From: DATJSN01 sp035504095
Lineage (GTDB): Bacteria; Planctomycetota; Phycisphaerae; WQYP01
DNA: 64,000 nt
Assembly: GCA_035504095.1 (NCBI GenBank)
Contig: DATJSN010000070.1
Location: forward strand, 1-64,000
Direction of reading: 5' to 3'
Shown here piece after piece: positions 51,401 through 59,636 of this stretch (position 1 is the stretch's first letter; each line of letters begins with the position of its first letter). The notes beneath the pieces are model-generated. The model ran no database searches. It saw only the letters and a program-made list of their open reading frames with translations, and was not told where the DNA came from. Position numbers and translations under genes: made by a program.

Positions 51401-51456
51401 AAGGCAAGTAGCAGATAAACAAATAACCGAACGCAATAAAGTTGCTTTATCACCAC
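48448..51456 (-). CDS. Giant secreted protein: carboxypeptidase-regulatory-like domains and C-terminal TlpA-like domain
   Basis: About 1,002 residues. I start it at GTG 51456, which has GGAG 7 nt upstream; there is no ATG in frame. A signal peptide (VYLLLAFCIWISTPVALA) precedes many CarboxypepD_reg-like beta-sandwich modules with the pattern VxGTVxDxxGKPVxxAxV. The last 140 residues are a TlpA/thioredoxin-type domain: GEVAPDFSVKTLDGGTLKLSDFRGK, then WGTFDPYC in place of WCxxC. Only the second redox Cys remains. It is probably an envelope surface or adhesion protein. Its 3' end faces the rhodanese gene. Confidence 0.88.
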   Translation of the reverse strand: MVIKQLYCVRLFVYLLLAFCIWISTPVALADSTPQNPSQVDLLVIDSSTQKPLAGAAVLPVFDNRRQPELLTGPDGHVIVPLPAQSLHLLMLNISDDGWVAKSVYWDVGHIPSTNTVALDLGEKLSGKVVDDTGNPVAGAHVVIRFEDVVQNPNEGFENTATVITGDDGVWTYDSAPASMKRVAIGAWDYDYVTGAVFDLEPTPVSELLNGSDTLTLQSGISVLGSVLNPDGKPVRNAQITLGAARYGSNATVPPERTDRSGEFSFAAAAGQQVVVTVQAKGYAPELQQFIMGQQSPPALIFNLQPPHDISGTVVDEHGKPIPNAWIHMLRWRGFYTLPASTKYFLTDSDGHFDWPVAPADTIYAQVQAQGYGFIQEVALTPDHPVVITLQSQQVQHIRGTVIDATTGKPVVKFFFAIGYKYPNGSQIGWNWFNREVKTYPGGHFDYPEISGPYEPSNSDFEICIQANGYLPAVSKVYSLSNINSNAPLILKLTPGKDVTATVLNPDGTPAVGAEAHLVFADGQPLWAMINVDVTNKLAPSNAPYAATYPPVIASNAGSIDFPPQIGAFKILVFDSSGVTIVDRDDLEKSSIIELQPWGVIKGSLVLGNDSVSEKSIYFAIDPHDPNADIYRSFRYSDIKTDDNGRFAIDYVPPGKWLVCLAIATQESYGYDMGVSPSFPQQTVQIKAGQITDVNLGGMGRTVVGHVLLPSDLSSQTEAYYLDGQVETTTDEPPRLQMPPMPPDVKNGSVEKRFLWFDAFRKSPAGKAFIAAQNNYYQQPRFIVSYEINVRSDGYFIIHGVLPGTYSIAIQMRTPNNEVPAAGEAQFTMPAIPGGVSDEVLVVPTIQLKTSQYYNVSPSLNSGEVAPDFSVKTLDGGTLKLSDFRGKYVLLFVWGTFDPYCLTQIPTIKSMYKTLSSNSNFVMIGLDVDDTPQPAQDYAAKNGLSWLQGYVGPWIQRKTPIMDQYKVQGMPWYCLIGPDGRIIITDYDITRIQTTVESLLKQ

Positions 51457-51558
51457 TCCGATTCTCCACCATATAAAGATGTGATGAATTATCGCAGGCC
51501 GGACCAATATTCGCCACAATAAAATATAAAAGGTTCTTATTAAATTATGAAATGGGTT

Positions 51559-52524
51559 CTAATCATTCGGGCGCAAATAAAACCGTCCGTTGCCCTGCGC
51601 GGCTAACCCATATGTTTCCGCCGCTGCCGCCAGCGGACGCGCTTCTCCCAAATTTACTTTGAATGCGCCTGATTCAAATCCAAACCGCATCTGCTCCAAC
51701 AGTTTGGCGGAGACCACCACGTTAAGCGCACGCGTATCCACGCCGATGACTTGCAGTTCCTTGCGATAAATACTTCGCAGATTAAAGGTTGCCTTACCGT
51801 CGGCAGGTGCGGAAATAACCACCAATCGACCCGCAAACGCCGCTGCTTCAACACCCTCGGCGAACATCACGCCACTGGTGTCAAGAATCACGCTAGCGCC
51901 GACGTTTTTTGTCATCGACCCGACCGTTTGGATCAAATCCCCGGTTTTGCTGTTGATCGTTTCATCGGCGCCGTTTGCGCGTACATGTGCGGCGTCTTCA
52001 TCGGAAAGAATTGCGCCGATGACCCGAGCTCCGCGCGCTTTGGCGATTTGCACTGCCGCGGAACCAACTCCGCCACCAGCGCCGATAATCAGCACCGTGT
52101 CATCCGGAGATGTATTTGCCGCGCTGACCAAAGTGCTCCACGCGGTTACAAAAGTTACACCAGCCGATCCTGCGGCATCCATCGAAAGCTTCACAGGCTT
52201 GATCGTTAATGCGGCCGCAGGCAAAAGAATGAACTGAGCGTGTGAACCATCCCTGGTAAAACCGATGTCGCCGCCGGTCCCGAAGACCTCTTTGCCTACC
52301 ATATCGGCAGGTCCCTTGACCACAACTCCTGCAAAATCCCGCCCGGGAATCCGCGGCAACGTTGTGCCATGCATGACGCCTTGCACATTTTTTACATCGC
52401 TGGGATTAATGGCCGCCGCTTTTACCTCTACTAGCGCTTCGCCGTCGCGCGGTTCAGGCGTGGGAACTTCCTCAACTTTGAGCAGCCTGGGATCACCAAA
52501 CTGCCGAATGACAACAGCTTGCAT
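51559..52524 (-). CDS. Zinc-free quinone oxidoreductase-like MDR protein
   Basis: 321 residues of the medium-chain dehydrogenase/reductase family. The opening MQAVVIRQFGDPRLLKVEEVPTPEP and AINPSDVKNVQG are typical, then the NADPH-binding LIIGAGGGVGSAAVQIAKARGARVIG near 145-170. Structural zinc cysteines are absent, as in QOR/zeta-crystallin enzymes that reduce quinones or enals. It is the last gene of a three-gene minus-strand set with the mhqO- and mhqD-like genes, 49 bp after the former. AAGGG precedes the ATG. Confidence 0.9.
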   Translation of the reverse strand: MQAVVIRQFGDPRLLKVEEVPTPEPRDGEALVEVKAAAINPSDVKNVQGVMHGTTLPRIPGRDFAGVVVKGPADMVGKEVFGTGGDIGFTRDGSHAQFILLPAAALTIKPVKLSMDAAGSAGVTFVTAWSTLVSAANTSPDDTVLIIGAGGGVGSAAVQIAKARGARVIGAILSDEDAAHVRANGADETINSKTGDLIQTVGSMTKNVGASVILDTSGVMFAEGVEAAAFAGRLVVISAPADGKATFNLRSIYRKELQVIGVDTRALNVVVSAKLLEQMRFGFESGAFKVNLGEARPLAAAAETYGLAAQGNGRFYLRPND

Positions 52525-52573
52525 CGAATTCCCTTTCCCTGGTCCGTATCAAATGAATTAAGAGCCTCTAAGT

Positions 52574-53533
52574 TTATTGGCCAGGAACCGGCAAGCGCAC
52601 CGGCGGTACGGCGCGCTGAATTTCAGTTCGATATTCTTCCAGCCACGGCGGCAACTTAAGCCCGGAGCCCAGTTTCTCCGCCGGCTCGTCCATGGTAAAG
52701 CCTGGGTTATCTGTTGCGATTTCAAAAAGCACGCCGCCCGGTTCGCGATAGTAAATCGAATGAAAATAGACGCGATCCATCACAGGCGAAACGTTCAACA
52801 TTAACTGTGCGATCTTGTTGCGCCAGGCCGCCTGCTGTGAATCGTCCGGCGTTCGGAACGCTACGTGGTGAACCACGCCTGCGCCCATGTTGCCGTGCCG
52901 CGCATCCGGCACGCAAAGTAAATCGACGATTGTCCCTGCTGCGTCGCCTGCAGCGCGGTAGCGAAAACGATTCTGCTCGCTGCCCGCAGCTTTAAATCCC
53001 ATGGTTTCGGTTAAAAGCTTCGCCGTGTTTTCGTATCCTTCTTCAGAAATTGTCACGCCATGAAAACCGCGAATGCTATGTTCCGCCGGAACCGGGCCTG
53101 CCCGCCATGGTTCGCCCTTCGGCGCTGTTACGCCGATAAGCTCCAGGCTCATGCCGTCCGGATCGGCAAAACTTAAAACACGTTCGCCGAACCGGTCTGT
53201 GCTCGACTGCGCCTGGATGGAATGTTCCTTTAACCGCCCCAGCCAGTAATCCACCGCGCCCGCGGGGACTGCAAACGCCGTGACGCTTACCTGCGGAGGA
53301 CCGATTCGTCCGCGATATGCGCCGGGCCACGCGAAAAAAGTCAGAATGGTCCCCGGCCTTCCCAGTTCATCGCCGTAATAAAGATGGTAGCTGCTGGGAT
53401 CGTCAAAATTTACCGTTAGTTTCACCAGGCGCAACCCCAGAACGCCGTAATAAAAGTCGATATTTTTTTGTGCGTCCGCGGTGATCGCGGTAACGTGATG
53501 AATGCCGGAAATGGCTTCGTTCTGAATACTCAT
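52574..53533 (-). CDS. Ring-cleaving dioxygenase, MhqO-like (VOC family)
   Basis: 319 residues with two VOC modules. GIHHVTAITADAQKNIDFYYGVLGLRLVKLTVNFDDPSSYHLYYGDE at the N-terminus is highly typical of MhqO/LinE-type proteins, and the second module begins near SIRGFHGVTISEEGYENT. Metal ligands are in HHVT, the later VVHHVAF and FEIATDNPGF. Homologues open hydroquinone rings and help in methylhydroquinone resistance. AGAGGAG precedes the ATG. It sits between an MhqD-like esterase and a quinone oxidoreductase. Confidence 0.92.
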   Translation of the reverse strand: MSIQNEAISGIHHVTAITADAQKNIDFYYGVLGLRLVKLTVNFDDPSSYHLYYGDELGRPGTILTFFAWPGAYRGRIGPPQVSVTAFAVPAGAVDYWLGRLKEHSIQAQSSTDRFGERVLSFADPDGMSLELIGVTAPKGEPWRAGPVPAEHSIRGFHGVTISEEGYENTAKLLTETMGFKAAGSEQNRFRYRAAGDAAGTIVDLLCVPDARHGNMGAGVVHHVAFRTPDDSQQAAWRNKIAQLMLNVSPVMDRVYFHSIYYREPGGVLFEIATDNPGFTMDEPAEKLGSGLKLPPWLEEYRTEIQRAVPPVRLPVPGQ

Positions 53534-53557
53534 GATGCTCCTCTGCGGTTTTTAATC

Positions 53558-54256
53558 TTATTTGTTTCGCGACTTTTGTTCTTTACGCGAGCCGATGGCT
53601 CGTTGCAATAGCGCCCGGCACGCATCCAGTTCATCGTCGCTGATGGTATGCGGCATTCCCGGATAACGGCGAAGTTCAACCTGTGCGCCCATGCCGCTCA
53701 GCACAGCCTTGGTTTCTTTTACACGTTCAAAAGGAACGTGCGGATCAGGATCACTTGTGCCGAGGAAAACTTCAACGCCCGCAAGCGAACCCGAATAATT
53801 TCTTGGCGTTCCGGGAGGTCCAATCAACCCACCGGTCAATCCCATGACCGCGCCGTAGCGGCGCGGATGCCTGGCGGTAAATTCCGTCGTCAGGCATGCG
53901 CCTTGCGAAAAACCCAACAGAGCAATCCGCTCGCTGGCGATTCCCCGGTCCAGCAAATCCTTAACCAGCGACTCAACTCGACCCAGCGCTGAATCCAGAT
54001 ATGGCTGATTCGTTTCCAACGGGGCTAAAAAAGAGTTGGGGTACCAGGTATATCCCGCCGCCTGAGGCGCAATCGCAGTAACCGTTTCCAATCCCAGTCC
54101 TTCATATAAGGACAACATGTCCTGCGCTGCCGCACCCCTGCCATGCAAAAGCAGTAAAACCAGGTCGGAATTTTCCGCCGGCGGACCGGCGGTATAAACG
54201 GGTTGCCCGGCGTGCGGGTCAGCCGCGCCGCTAAATCTTTGTCGGGAATCGGCCAT
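53558..54256 (-). CDS. Phospholipase/carboxylesterase, MhqD-like
   Basis: 232 residues. An alpha/beta hydrolase of the phospholipase/carboxylesterase family: LLLLHGRGAAAQDML (oxyanion region), nucleophile Ser in LLGFSQGACL, Asp in LGTSDPDPHVP, and His in MPHTISDDEL. Homologues in Bacillus (MhqD) are in the same operon as MhqO and respond to catechols and quinones. The start codon overlaps the stop of the upstream hydrolase remnant (TAATG). No MhqR-type MarR regulator is found nearby. Confidence 0.92.
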   Translation of the reverse strand: MADSRQRFSGAADPHAGQPVYTAGPPAENSDLVLLLLHGRGAAAQDMLSLYEGLGLETVTAIAPQAAGYTWYPNSFLAPLETNQPYLDSALGRVESLVKDLLDRGIASERIALLGFSQGACLTTEFTARHPRRYGAVMGLTGGLIGPPGTPRNYSGSLAGVEVFLGTSDPDPHVPFERVKETKAVLSGMGAQVELRRYPGMPHTISDDELDACRALLQRAIGSRKEQKSRNK

Positions 54257-54459
54257 TAAAGGCCCTTTATAAAGGCAATTAGGTCTTCATTCACCTGGTC
54301 TTTGTGCGTCGTGCACATGCCGTGCGGCGCGAGAAAAAACATCTGGTCTTCAAATGTGTCCGCGCTGAACGGCCAGCCGTGGCTGAAAACCACGGGTTGT
54401 CCACTGCCCCAGTCTTTAAAATAAATCTGTGTGCCGTCTTTAGCCGTAATTTCGAGTAT
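54256..54459 (-). pseudogene. Collapsed alpha/beta-hydrolase (chloroperoxidase-like) gene with internal deletion
   Basis: 68 codons. The first part, EITAKDGTQIYFKDWGSGQPVV then SHGWPFSADTFEDQM, matches the N-terminus of non-haem chloroperoxidase-like hydrolases. The last part, PHGMCTTHKDQVNEDLIAFIKG, matches their extreme C-terminus including the catalytic-His segment. About 200 residues between them, including the nucleophile serine, are missing, yet the frame is preserved. No start codon is visible upstream in frame. It ends in a stop that overlaps the mhqD-like ATG, so it may still act as a translational leader. Confidence 0.88.
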
Positions 54460-54598
54460 GTTCGGTCTCTTTAAAAATTCTTGATACAGTTAACTATAGG
54501 CACATCATATAAAGTGTGCTGATCTGTGAAAAACCCGGCTTATTTTATTAGAGGATAGATGGCATACAATACTATGTGATTATAAGGAACCTTTTGGT

Positions 54599-56287
54599 AT
54601 GACCGACACCGTGACATCTTCCAATCCCATCGCTTTTCCACATCTTGAGGCGAAGGAAATCGAATCGCTCCGTCCGCTGGCCGAATCCTGCGCGTTCGAA
54701 GACGGCCAGACCGTTTTCAGCGCCGGTAGCGCAGAACTGGATTTATTCGTAGTCGAATCCGGCAGTATTGAAATTTTAAATCCCGCCGACGACCATCGGC
54801 ACGTTGTCACGCATACCGCGGGACAATTCGCCGGCGACATCGATCTGCTCACGGGCCGACCTGTGAATGTGGACGGCGTAGCTCGTGGTCAGACGCGGCT
54901 CCTGCGCGTTCATCACGAGCGGTTGCGCGAGATGTTAACCAAAGTCCCGCTGTTGAGTGAAAAACTTCTGACCGCGATCCAGGAGCGCAGGCGTCTTCTT
55001 TCCCAGACAGGCGCCGTTGGGCTCCGCGTGGTGGGCCCCGGCAAATGCCGCGACACCATGCTGGTGCGCGAATTCCTGTTTAAAAATTTTGTCCCGTTCA
55101 CCTGGTTTGATTCAACGTCGGAGCAGGGACAAAAACTCATGATGCAATGGGGATCGCCAAAAAAATCACCTGTCGTTGAATTACGCACGGGCAAACTGCT
55201 CTTTAACCCCGGCCTCCGCGAATTGGCGCAAAGCGCCAGCATATGGCGCGCTTGTCCGACAGACACCGTGGACCTTGCGGTTATAGGCGCCGGCCCCGCG
55301 GGAATGACCGCCGCCGTTTACGCCGCCTCGGAAGGCGTTTCCACCGTCGTACTCGACCGGCTTGGTCCTGGAGGTCAGGCCTCGGGATCATCCAAAATTG
55401 AAAATTTCATTGGCTTTCCCAGCGGGCTTTCCGGCACCGAACTCGCCACGCGCAGCGTTCTTCAAATGCTTAAGTTCGGCGCCCGGATGGTCGCCCCGGT
55501 AATCGTCGAACATATTGAACCTGGCGCGAACCCGGACGATCTGCTGGGACTCAAGCTTGACTGTGGAGCTACTATTCGCGCCCGCACCGTGCTCATCGCG
55601 GCAGGCGTGCGCTGGCGGAAACTTGACGCCCCGGGCGCCGACCGGTTTGAAGAAGCGGGGATTCACTACGCCTGCACGACCGTGGAAACGATTCTCTATG
55701 ATAATCAGGACGTCGCGGTTGTGGGCGCGGGCAACTCCGCCGGACAGGCCGCGATGTTCCTCGCCGAATGTTGCCGCGACCGCACCGTTCACATGCTGAT
55801 TCGCAGGCGACTTGGGCCGGGAATGTCCGATTATCTGGTCAACCGCATACGCTCCGCGCGCAATATTGTGCTCCATGAAGGGGTGGAAGTCGCCTCCGCA
55901 CAGGGCGATCGCCGTCTGGAAAGCGTAACGCTGCGCGAATTTAATCCGGATGATCCTCTAAGTGCTACCCAGAGCAAACCCATCGCGCGCGAAACGCTGC
56001 CGGTTGGTGCCGTGTTTGTCTTTATCGGCGCCGAGCCGGGCTGTGCGTGGCTGCCGGAAACCGTCGCCCGCGACAGCCTGGGCTACATTCTCACCGGCGT
56101 CGACGCCAAGCATTCCGGCCGCTGGCCGCTCAAGGATCGCGAACCGTGCCCGCTGGAAACCACCACCCCGCGGATTCTCGCCGCCGGCGACATCCGCGCC
56201 GGTTCCACTAAGCGCGTCGGCTTTGCCGTTGGCGACGGCTCGCTGGCCGTCACCTGCGTTCACAAATTAACCGCTATTCGGAATTGA
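54599..56287 (+). CDS. Cyclic-nucleotide-binding-domain / thioredoxin-reductase-like fusion protein
   Basis: 562 residues in three parts: a CNB domain (about 15-125, ending in a GRPVNVDGVARGQTRLLRV strand), a glutaredoxin-like segment (140-215), and a thioredoxin-reductase-type FAD domain (220-562). FAD motif IGAGPAG is at 229-235 and the NADPH site VVGAGNSAG near 374. The CxxC redox site of TrxR is replaced by Cys359-Thr-Thr-Val, so it cannot form the disulfide. The family occurs widely with this domain order; the electron acceptor is unknown. AAGGA lies 10 nt before the ATG. Confidence 0.9.
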   Translation: MTDTVTSSNPIAFPHLEAKEIESLRPLAESCAFEDGQTVFSAGSAELDLFVVESGSIEILNPADDHRHVVTHTAGQFAGDIDLLTGRPVNVDGVARGQTRLLRVHHERLREMLTKVPLLSEKLLTAIQERRRLLSQTGAVGLRVVGPGKCRDTMLVREFLFKNFVPFTWFDSTSEQGQKLMMQWGSPKKSPVVELRTGKLLFNPGLRELAQSASIWRACPTDTVDLAVIGAGPAGMTAAVYAASEGVSTVVLDRLGPGGQASGSSKIENFIGFPSGLSGTELATRSVLQMLKFGARMVAPVIVEHIEPGANPDDLLGLKLDCGATIRARTVLIAAGVRWRKLDAPGADRFEEAGIHYACTTVETILYDNQDVAVVGAGNSAGQAAMFLAECCRDRTVHMLIRRRLGPGMSDYLVNRIRSARNIVLHEGVEVASAQGDRRLESVTLREFNPDDPLSATQSKPIARETLPVGAVFVFIGAEPGCAWLPETVARDSLGYILTGVDAKHSGRWPLKDREPCPLETTTPRILAAGDIRAGSTKRVGFAVGDGSLAVTCVHKLTAIRN

Positions 56288-56457
56288 TGTAGTTCCGCCG
56301 AAAAATTTTTAAATACGGAGCGGCCTCTCCAGGCTGCTTGAAGTAACAGGACCACAGCCTGTTGGGCATTTTTCAGATTAGCATTGGTTTAGATATGGCA
56401 TATCATCAATTGTCTTGAGATAATCGGAATAAACCTTTCTGGGTATGGAGATTATTT

Positions 56458-57477
56458 GTGGTAAAAGCGCTCCAACTTTCTCTTGTATCATTAATTGTTT
56501 CTTTGATGTTTGCGCTGCAAGTCAACCAAGCAATCGCCGGGGCGCCGGCCTCCTTCCCTCCCACGACGCAGCCGATTGGTCCCGATGACGCCGATTATCA
56601 GCTTGGGCTGCAGGCCGGCCGAAAACAAAATTACATTCAGGCTATTGATTATTACCAAAAAGCCGCCGCTGCTGGAAATTCCAGCGCCATGACCCGCATT
56701 GGTTTGCTTTATCAATATGGCCTTGGTGTAACGCAGGATTATTCCAAAGCAATGGCTTGGTATCAGAAAGCTGCCGCTCATGGGAATACCTATGCCATGT
56801 GTTTCATTGGTGATCTATACGGACAGGGCCTTGGCGTAACTAAGGATTACGTGCAGGCAATGACTTGGTTTCAAAAAGCAGCGGAAGCGAGAAATACTCT
56901 CGGCATGTTAAGAATCGGCTGGCTGTATCAAAGCGGTCATGGTGTTGTTCAGGATTACCATCAGGCTATGACTTGGTATCAAAAAGCACAGGCCTATGGG
57001 AGTACCGATGCCATGTGCTTCATAGGAGAACTTTATGGGCAAGGCCTTGGCGTACCCCAAGATTTTCAAAAGGCAATGGCCTGGTACCAGAAAGCTGCTT
57101 TGGCGGGAAATCCAACTGGTATGTTCAGGATCGGCTGGTTTTATCAGTTTGGCCGTGGCGTACCTCGGGATTCCCAGCAGGCTTTGGCTTGGTACCACAA
57201 AGCTGCTGCGGCGGGAAATCCACTCGCAATGGTTCAAATTGGTCGAATGTACCAATCGGGCAATGGCGTAACGCAGGATTATCAGCAGGCGATGGCATGG
57301 TTTCAAAAAGCGGCGGCCTTGGGAAATAATAATGCCATGCTTGGCATTGGTCTGCTCTACGAACACGGCAATGGCGTGCCTGTGGATCTGGACAAAGCCA
57401 GAGAATGGCTGGAAAAGTCCGCAAAGCTCGGCAATATGCTGGCAAAAAATGAACTTGCCAAATTGTCCAATGAATAG
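56458..57477 (+). CDS. Secreted Sel1-repeat protein
   Basis: 339 residues from GTG 56458. A signal peptide (LVSLIVSLMFALQVNQAIA) is followed by a linker and about eight Sel1 repeats of 36 residues (IGLLYQYGLGVTQDYSKAMAWYQKAAAHGN and close copies). They differ from the other Sel1 proteins here in having MxxIGxLYxxGxGV and AMAWYQKAA, and consecutive repeats are highly similar, suggesting recent duplication. GGAG lies about 9-10 nt before the start. A fourth intact Sel1 gene, on the opposite strand to the others. Confidence 0.92.
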   Translation: MVKALQLSLVSLIVSLMFALQVNQAIAGAPASFPPTTQPIGPDDADYQLGLQAGRKQNYIQAIDYYQKAAAAGNSSAMTRIGLLYQYGLGVTQDYSKAMAWYQKAAAHGNTYAMCFIGDLYGQGLGVTKDYVQAMTWFQKAAEARNTLGMLRIGWLYQSGHGVVQDYHQAMTWYQKAQAYGSTDAMCFIGELYGQGLGVPQDFQKAMAWYQKAALAGNPTGMFRIGWFYQFGRGVPRDSQQALAWYHKAAAAGNPLAMVQIGRMYQSGNGVTQDYQQAMAWFQKAAALGNNNAMLGIGLLYEHGNGVPVDLDKAREWLEKSAKLGNMLAKNELAKLSNE

Positions 57478-57675
57478 AAACTTCAACAATATATTAAGTA
57501 TCCTCAAAGCATAAAACGTTGATGCGAACGATGCCGCATCAAAACAGTCCCGACGCCATCTGCAACGGCAGCTCTTTCAACGCTCGGGCTCACAGTACAG
57601 TGCTGGTTATGCACCGGTTCAGAACTTCAATCCCGGAAAATTTCCCCGGCAAGTTTTTACCCACAGGCAATCCTC

Positions 57676-57704
57676 TTGGTTGATTAACATGGCGGTTTTA
57701 TAAT
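57676..57704 (+). promoter_or_regulatory. Promoter of mqo (predicted leaderless)
   Basis: TTGGTT (57676-57681), 17-bp spacer, TATAAT (57699-57704), then 7 nt to the ATG at 57712. An earlier ATG at 57703 lies inside the -10 box and would not be transcribed. Confidence 0.7.
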
Positions 57705-57711
57705 GCTGGCC

Positions 57712-59217
57712 ATGGTTGCCACCGCCCAAACTGATCTTAATGATCCCGACGTCGTACTCATTGGCGCCGGCATTATGAGCGCGACGCTGGCGGTATTTCT
57801 CAAAGAATTACAGCCCGATTTGAAAATACAGATTTTTGAGAGACTGGATAGCCCCGCGCAGGAAAGTTCAAACGCCTGGAATAATGCCGGAACAGGCCAT
57901 GCCGCACTGTGCGAATTGAACTACACGCCGGAGCGCAGCGACGGAACGATCGACATTTCCAAGGCCCTGAGCGTCAATACGGAGTTTGATCTCTCGCGGC
58001 AGTTTTGGGCATATCTTGTCAAAAAAGGGGCGATCAGGGACCCCCAGCTATTCATCCATTCCGTACCACACATGAGTTTTGTGCACGGCCCGGAGAATGT
58101 GGCCTTTCTGAAAAAACGTTTCGCGGCGCTCACCGCTCATCACTGCTATCACGGGATGGAGTATTGCGATGACAAAATGGAGATTCAAAACTGGATTCCC
58201 CTCGTCATGGAAGGCCGCGACCCCGGCGAAACGCTTGCCGTAACGCGCATGCGCACCGGCACCGATGTGGATTATGGCGCTCTGACCAACCAGCTTCTTA
58301 ATTCGCTTCATGGCCAGGAAGGTTTTTCGATCCAGTTTTTCAGTCGGGTGATCGATCTAAGCCGCAGCGGCGATCGCTGGAGCGTGCGCATCAGAGATGA
58401 AAACACCGGTGCACATCGCGATGTTTCGGCTCGATTCGTTTTCATCGGCGCCGGCGGCGGCTCGCTGCCGCTGTTGCAAAAATCCGGCATTCCCGAAAGC
58501 CATGGTTACGCCGGCTTTCCCGTAAGCGGAATCTGGCTTCGCTGCGATAATCCGAAAATTTCCTCTCGCCACAACGCCAAGGTATATGGCAAGGCTTCCG
58601 TCGGATCGCCGCCGATGTCGGTTCCGCATCTGGACACGCGTCATGTTGAAGAAAAAGTCTCTCTGCTCTTCGGGCCGTACGCGGGCTTTTCAACCAAATT
58701 TCTCAAACACGGGTCGTATCTCGATCTGTTCGGTTCCATCGATCCGGAAAATATCCTTCCCATGCTGGCTGTGGGGAAAAACAACATGGCGCTCACCGAA
58801 TACCTGATCGGACAGGTTCTTGAAACTCCCGAACAACGATTTAAAGCACTTTGTGAGTACTTTCCCCGAGCGAACCAGGATGACTGGCGCATGGAGGTGG
58901 CGGGCCAGCGCGTCCAAATCATTAAGAAAGACCCCAGGCAAGGCGGCATCCTGCAATTCGGCACCGAACTCGTTTCCGCCGCCGACCGTTCCATCGTCGC
59001 CATGCTCGGCGCATCACCCGGTGCGTCTACCGCGGTCTGGATCATGGTCAAGGTAATCGAGGAATGTTTTGCCAAACAGCTCGCCTCCGGCGGCTGGATG
59101 ACCAAAATGAAACAGATGATTCCATCCTACGGCCAGTCGCTTATTGACGACGCCGGATTATGCCAGAAGGTGCGCGCCGCGACCGCTGAAGTATTACACC
59201 TGACCAACGTGAGCTGA
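57712..59217 (+). CDS. mqo: Malate:quinone oxidoreductase
   Basis: 501 residues from the ATG at 57712. This FAD-dependent peripheral membrane enzyme oxidises malate to oxaloacetate and passes electrons to quinone. The FAD site IGAGIMSATLAVFLKELQPD is near the N-terminus, then ERLDSPAQESSNAWNNAGTGHAALCELNYTP, very conserved in Mqo, and RTGTDVDYGALTNQLL and GASPGASTAVWIM near the end. Length fits the family. With fumC it provides the fumarate-malate-oxaloacetate steps of the TCA cycle and replaces NAD-malate dehydrogenase. Confidence 0.97.
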   Translation: MVATAQTDLNDPDVVLIGAGIMSATLAVFLKELQPDLKIQIFERLDSPAQESSNAWNNAGTGHAALCELNYTPERSDGTIDISKALSVNTEFDLSRQFWAYLVKKGAIRDPQLFIHSVPHMSFVHGPENVAFLKKRFAALTAHHCYHGMEYCDDKMEIQNWIPLVMEGRDPGETLAVTRMRTGTDVDYGALTNQLLNSLHGQEGFSIQFFSRVIDLSRSGDRWSVRIRDENTGAHRDVSARFVFIGAGGGSLPLLQKSGIPESHGYAGFPVSGIWLRCDNPKISSRHNAKVYGKASVGSPPMSVPHLDTRHVEEKVSLLFGPYAGFSTKFLKHGSYLDLFGSIDPENILPMLAVGKNNMALTEYLIGQVLETPEQRFKALCEYFPRANQDDWRMEVAGQRVQIIKKDPRQGGILQFGTELVSAADRSIVAMLGASPGASTAVWIMVKVIEECFAKQLASGGWMTKMKQMIPSYGQSLIDDAGLCQKVRAATAEVLHLTNVS

Positions 59218-59226
59218 TGTGGATTT

Positions 59227-59589
59227 ATGATTAGAGCTTACAAACTATACACTGGTCCCGACGGTCACTCCCATGTGATCCGTGGAAGCCTCATCGTCAA
59301 TGAAGTAATCGCCGCCGAATCGATTCTTTATGAGGAATCTCCGCCGCACTCTTCGCTGGATTGGCACAATGCGCCAACGACCCAGTATGTAATTATCCTC
59401 GCGGGCGTTCTGGAATTCACAACCCATACGGGCGAAACGTTCACGATAAACCCCGGAGAAATTCTCATTGCGCTGGATACAACCGGCTCGGGACATAAAT
59501 GGCGCCTGGTCAATGATCAACCATGGAAGCGGGCGTATGTGGTGTTCAAGGAAAATACCAAAATTAATTTTAAACCCGACGGCCCGTAA
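59227..59589 (+). CDS. Cupin-domain protein
   Basis: 120 residues of a single-domain cupin: SSLDWHNAPTTQYVIILAGVLEFTTHTGETFTINPGEILIALDTTGSGHKWRL. The metal-ligand pattern of cupin motif 1 is partly kept (His49-like WHN, then Gln, Tyr rather than the second His) and motif 2 has GHKW. Metal-binding capacity is thus uncertain. It begins 9 bp after mqo and ends 47 bp before fumC, so it is inside a TCA-cycle operon; its role there is unknown. Confidence 0.87.
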   Translation: MIRAYKLYTGPDGHSHVIRGSLIVNEVIAAESILYEESPPHSSLDWHNAPTTQYVIILAGVLEFTTHTGETFTINPGEILIALDTTGSGHKWRLVNDQPWKRAYVVFKENTKINFKPDGP

Positions 59590-59636
59590 GCCCGTCGATT
59601 ATTATCCAGGCACAATTAACCAATCTGGAGTATTTC

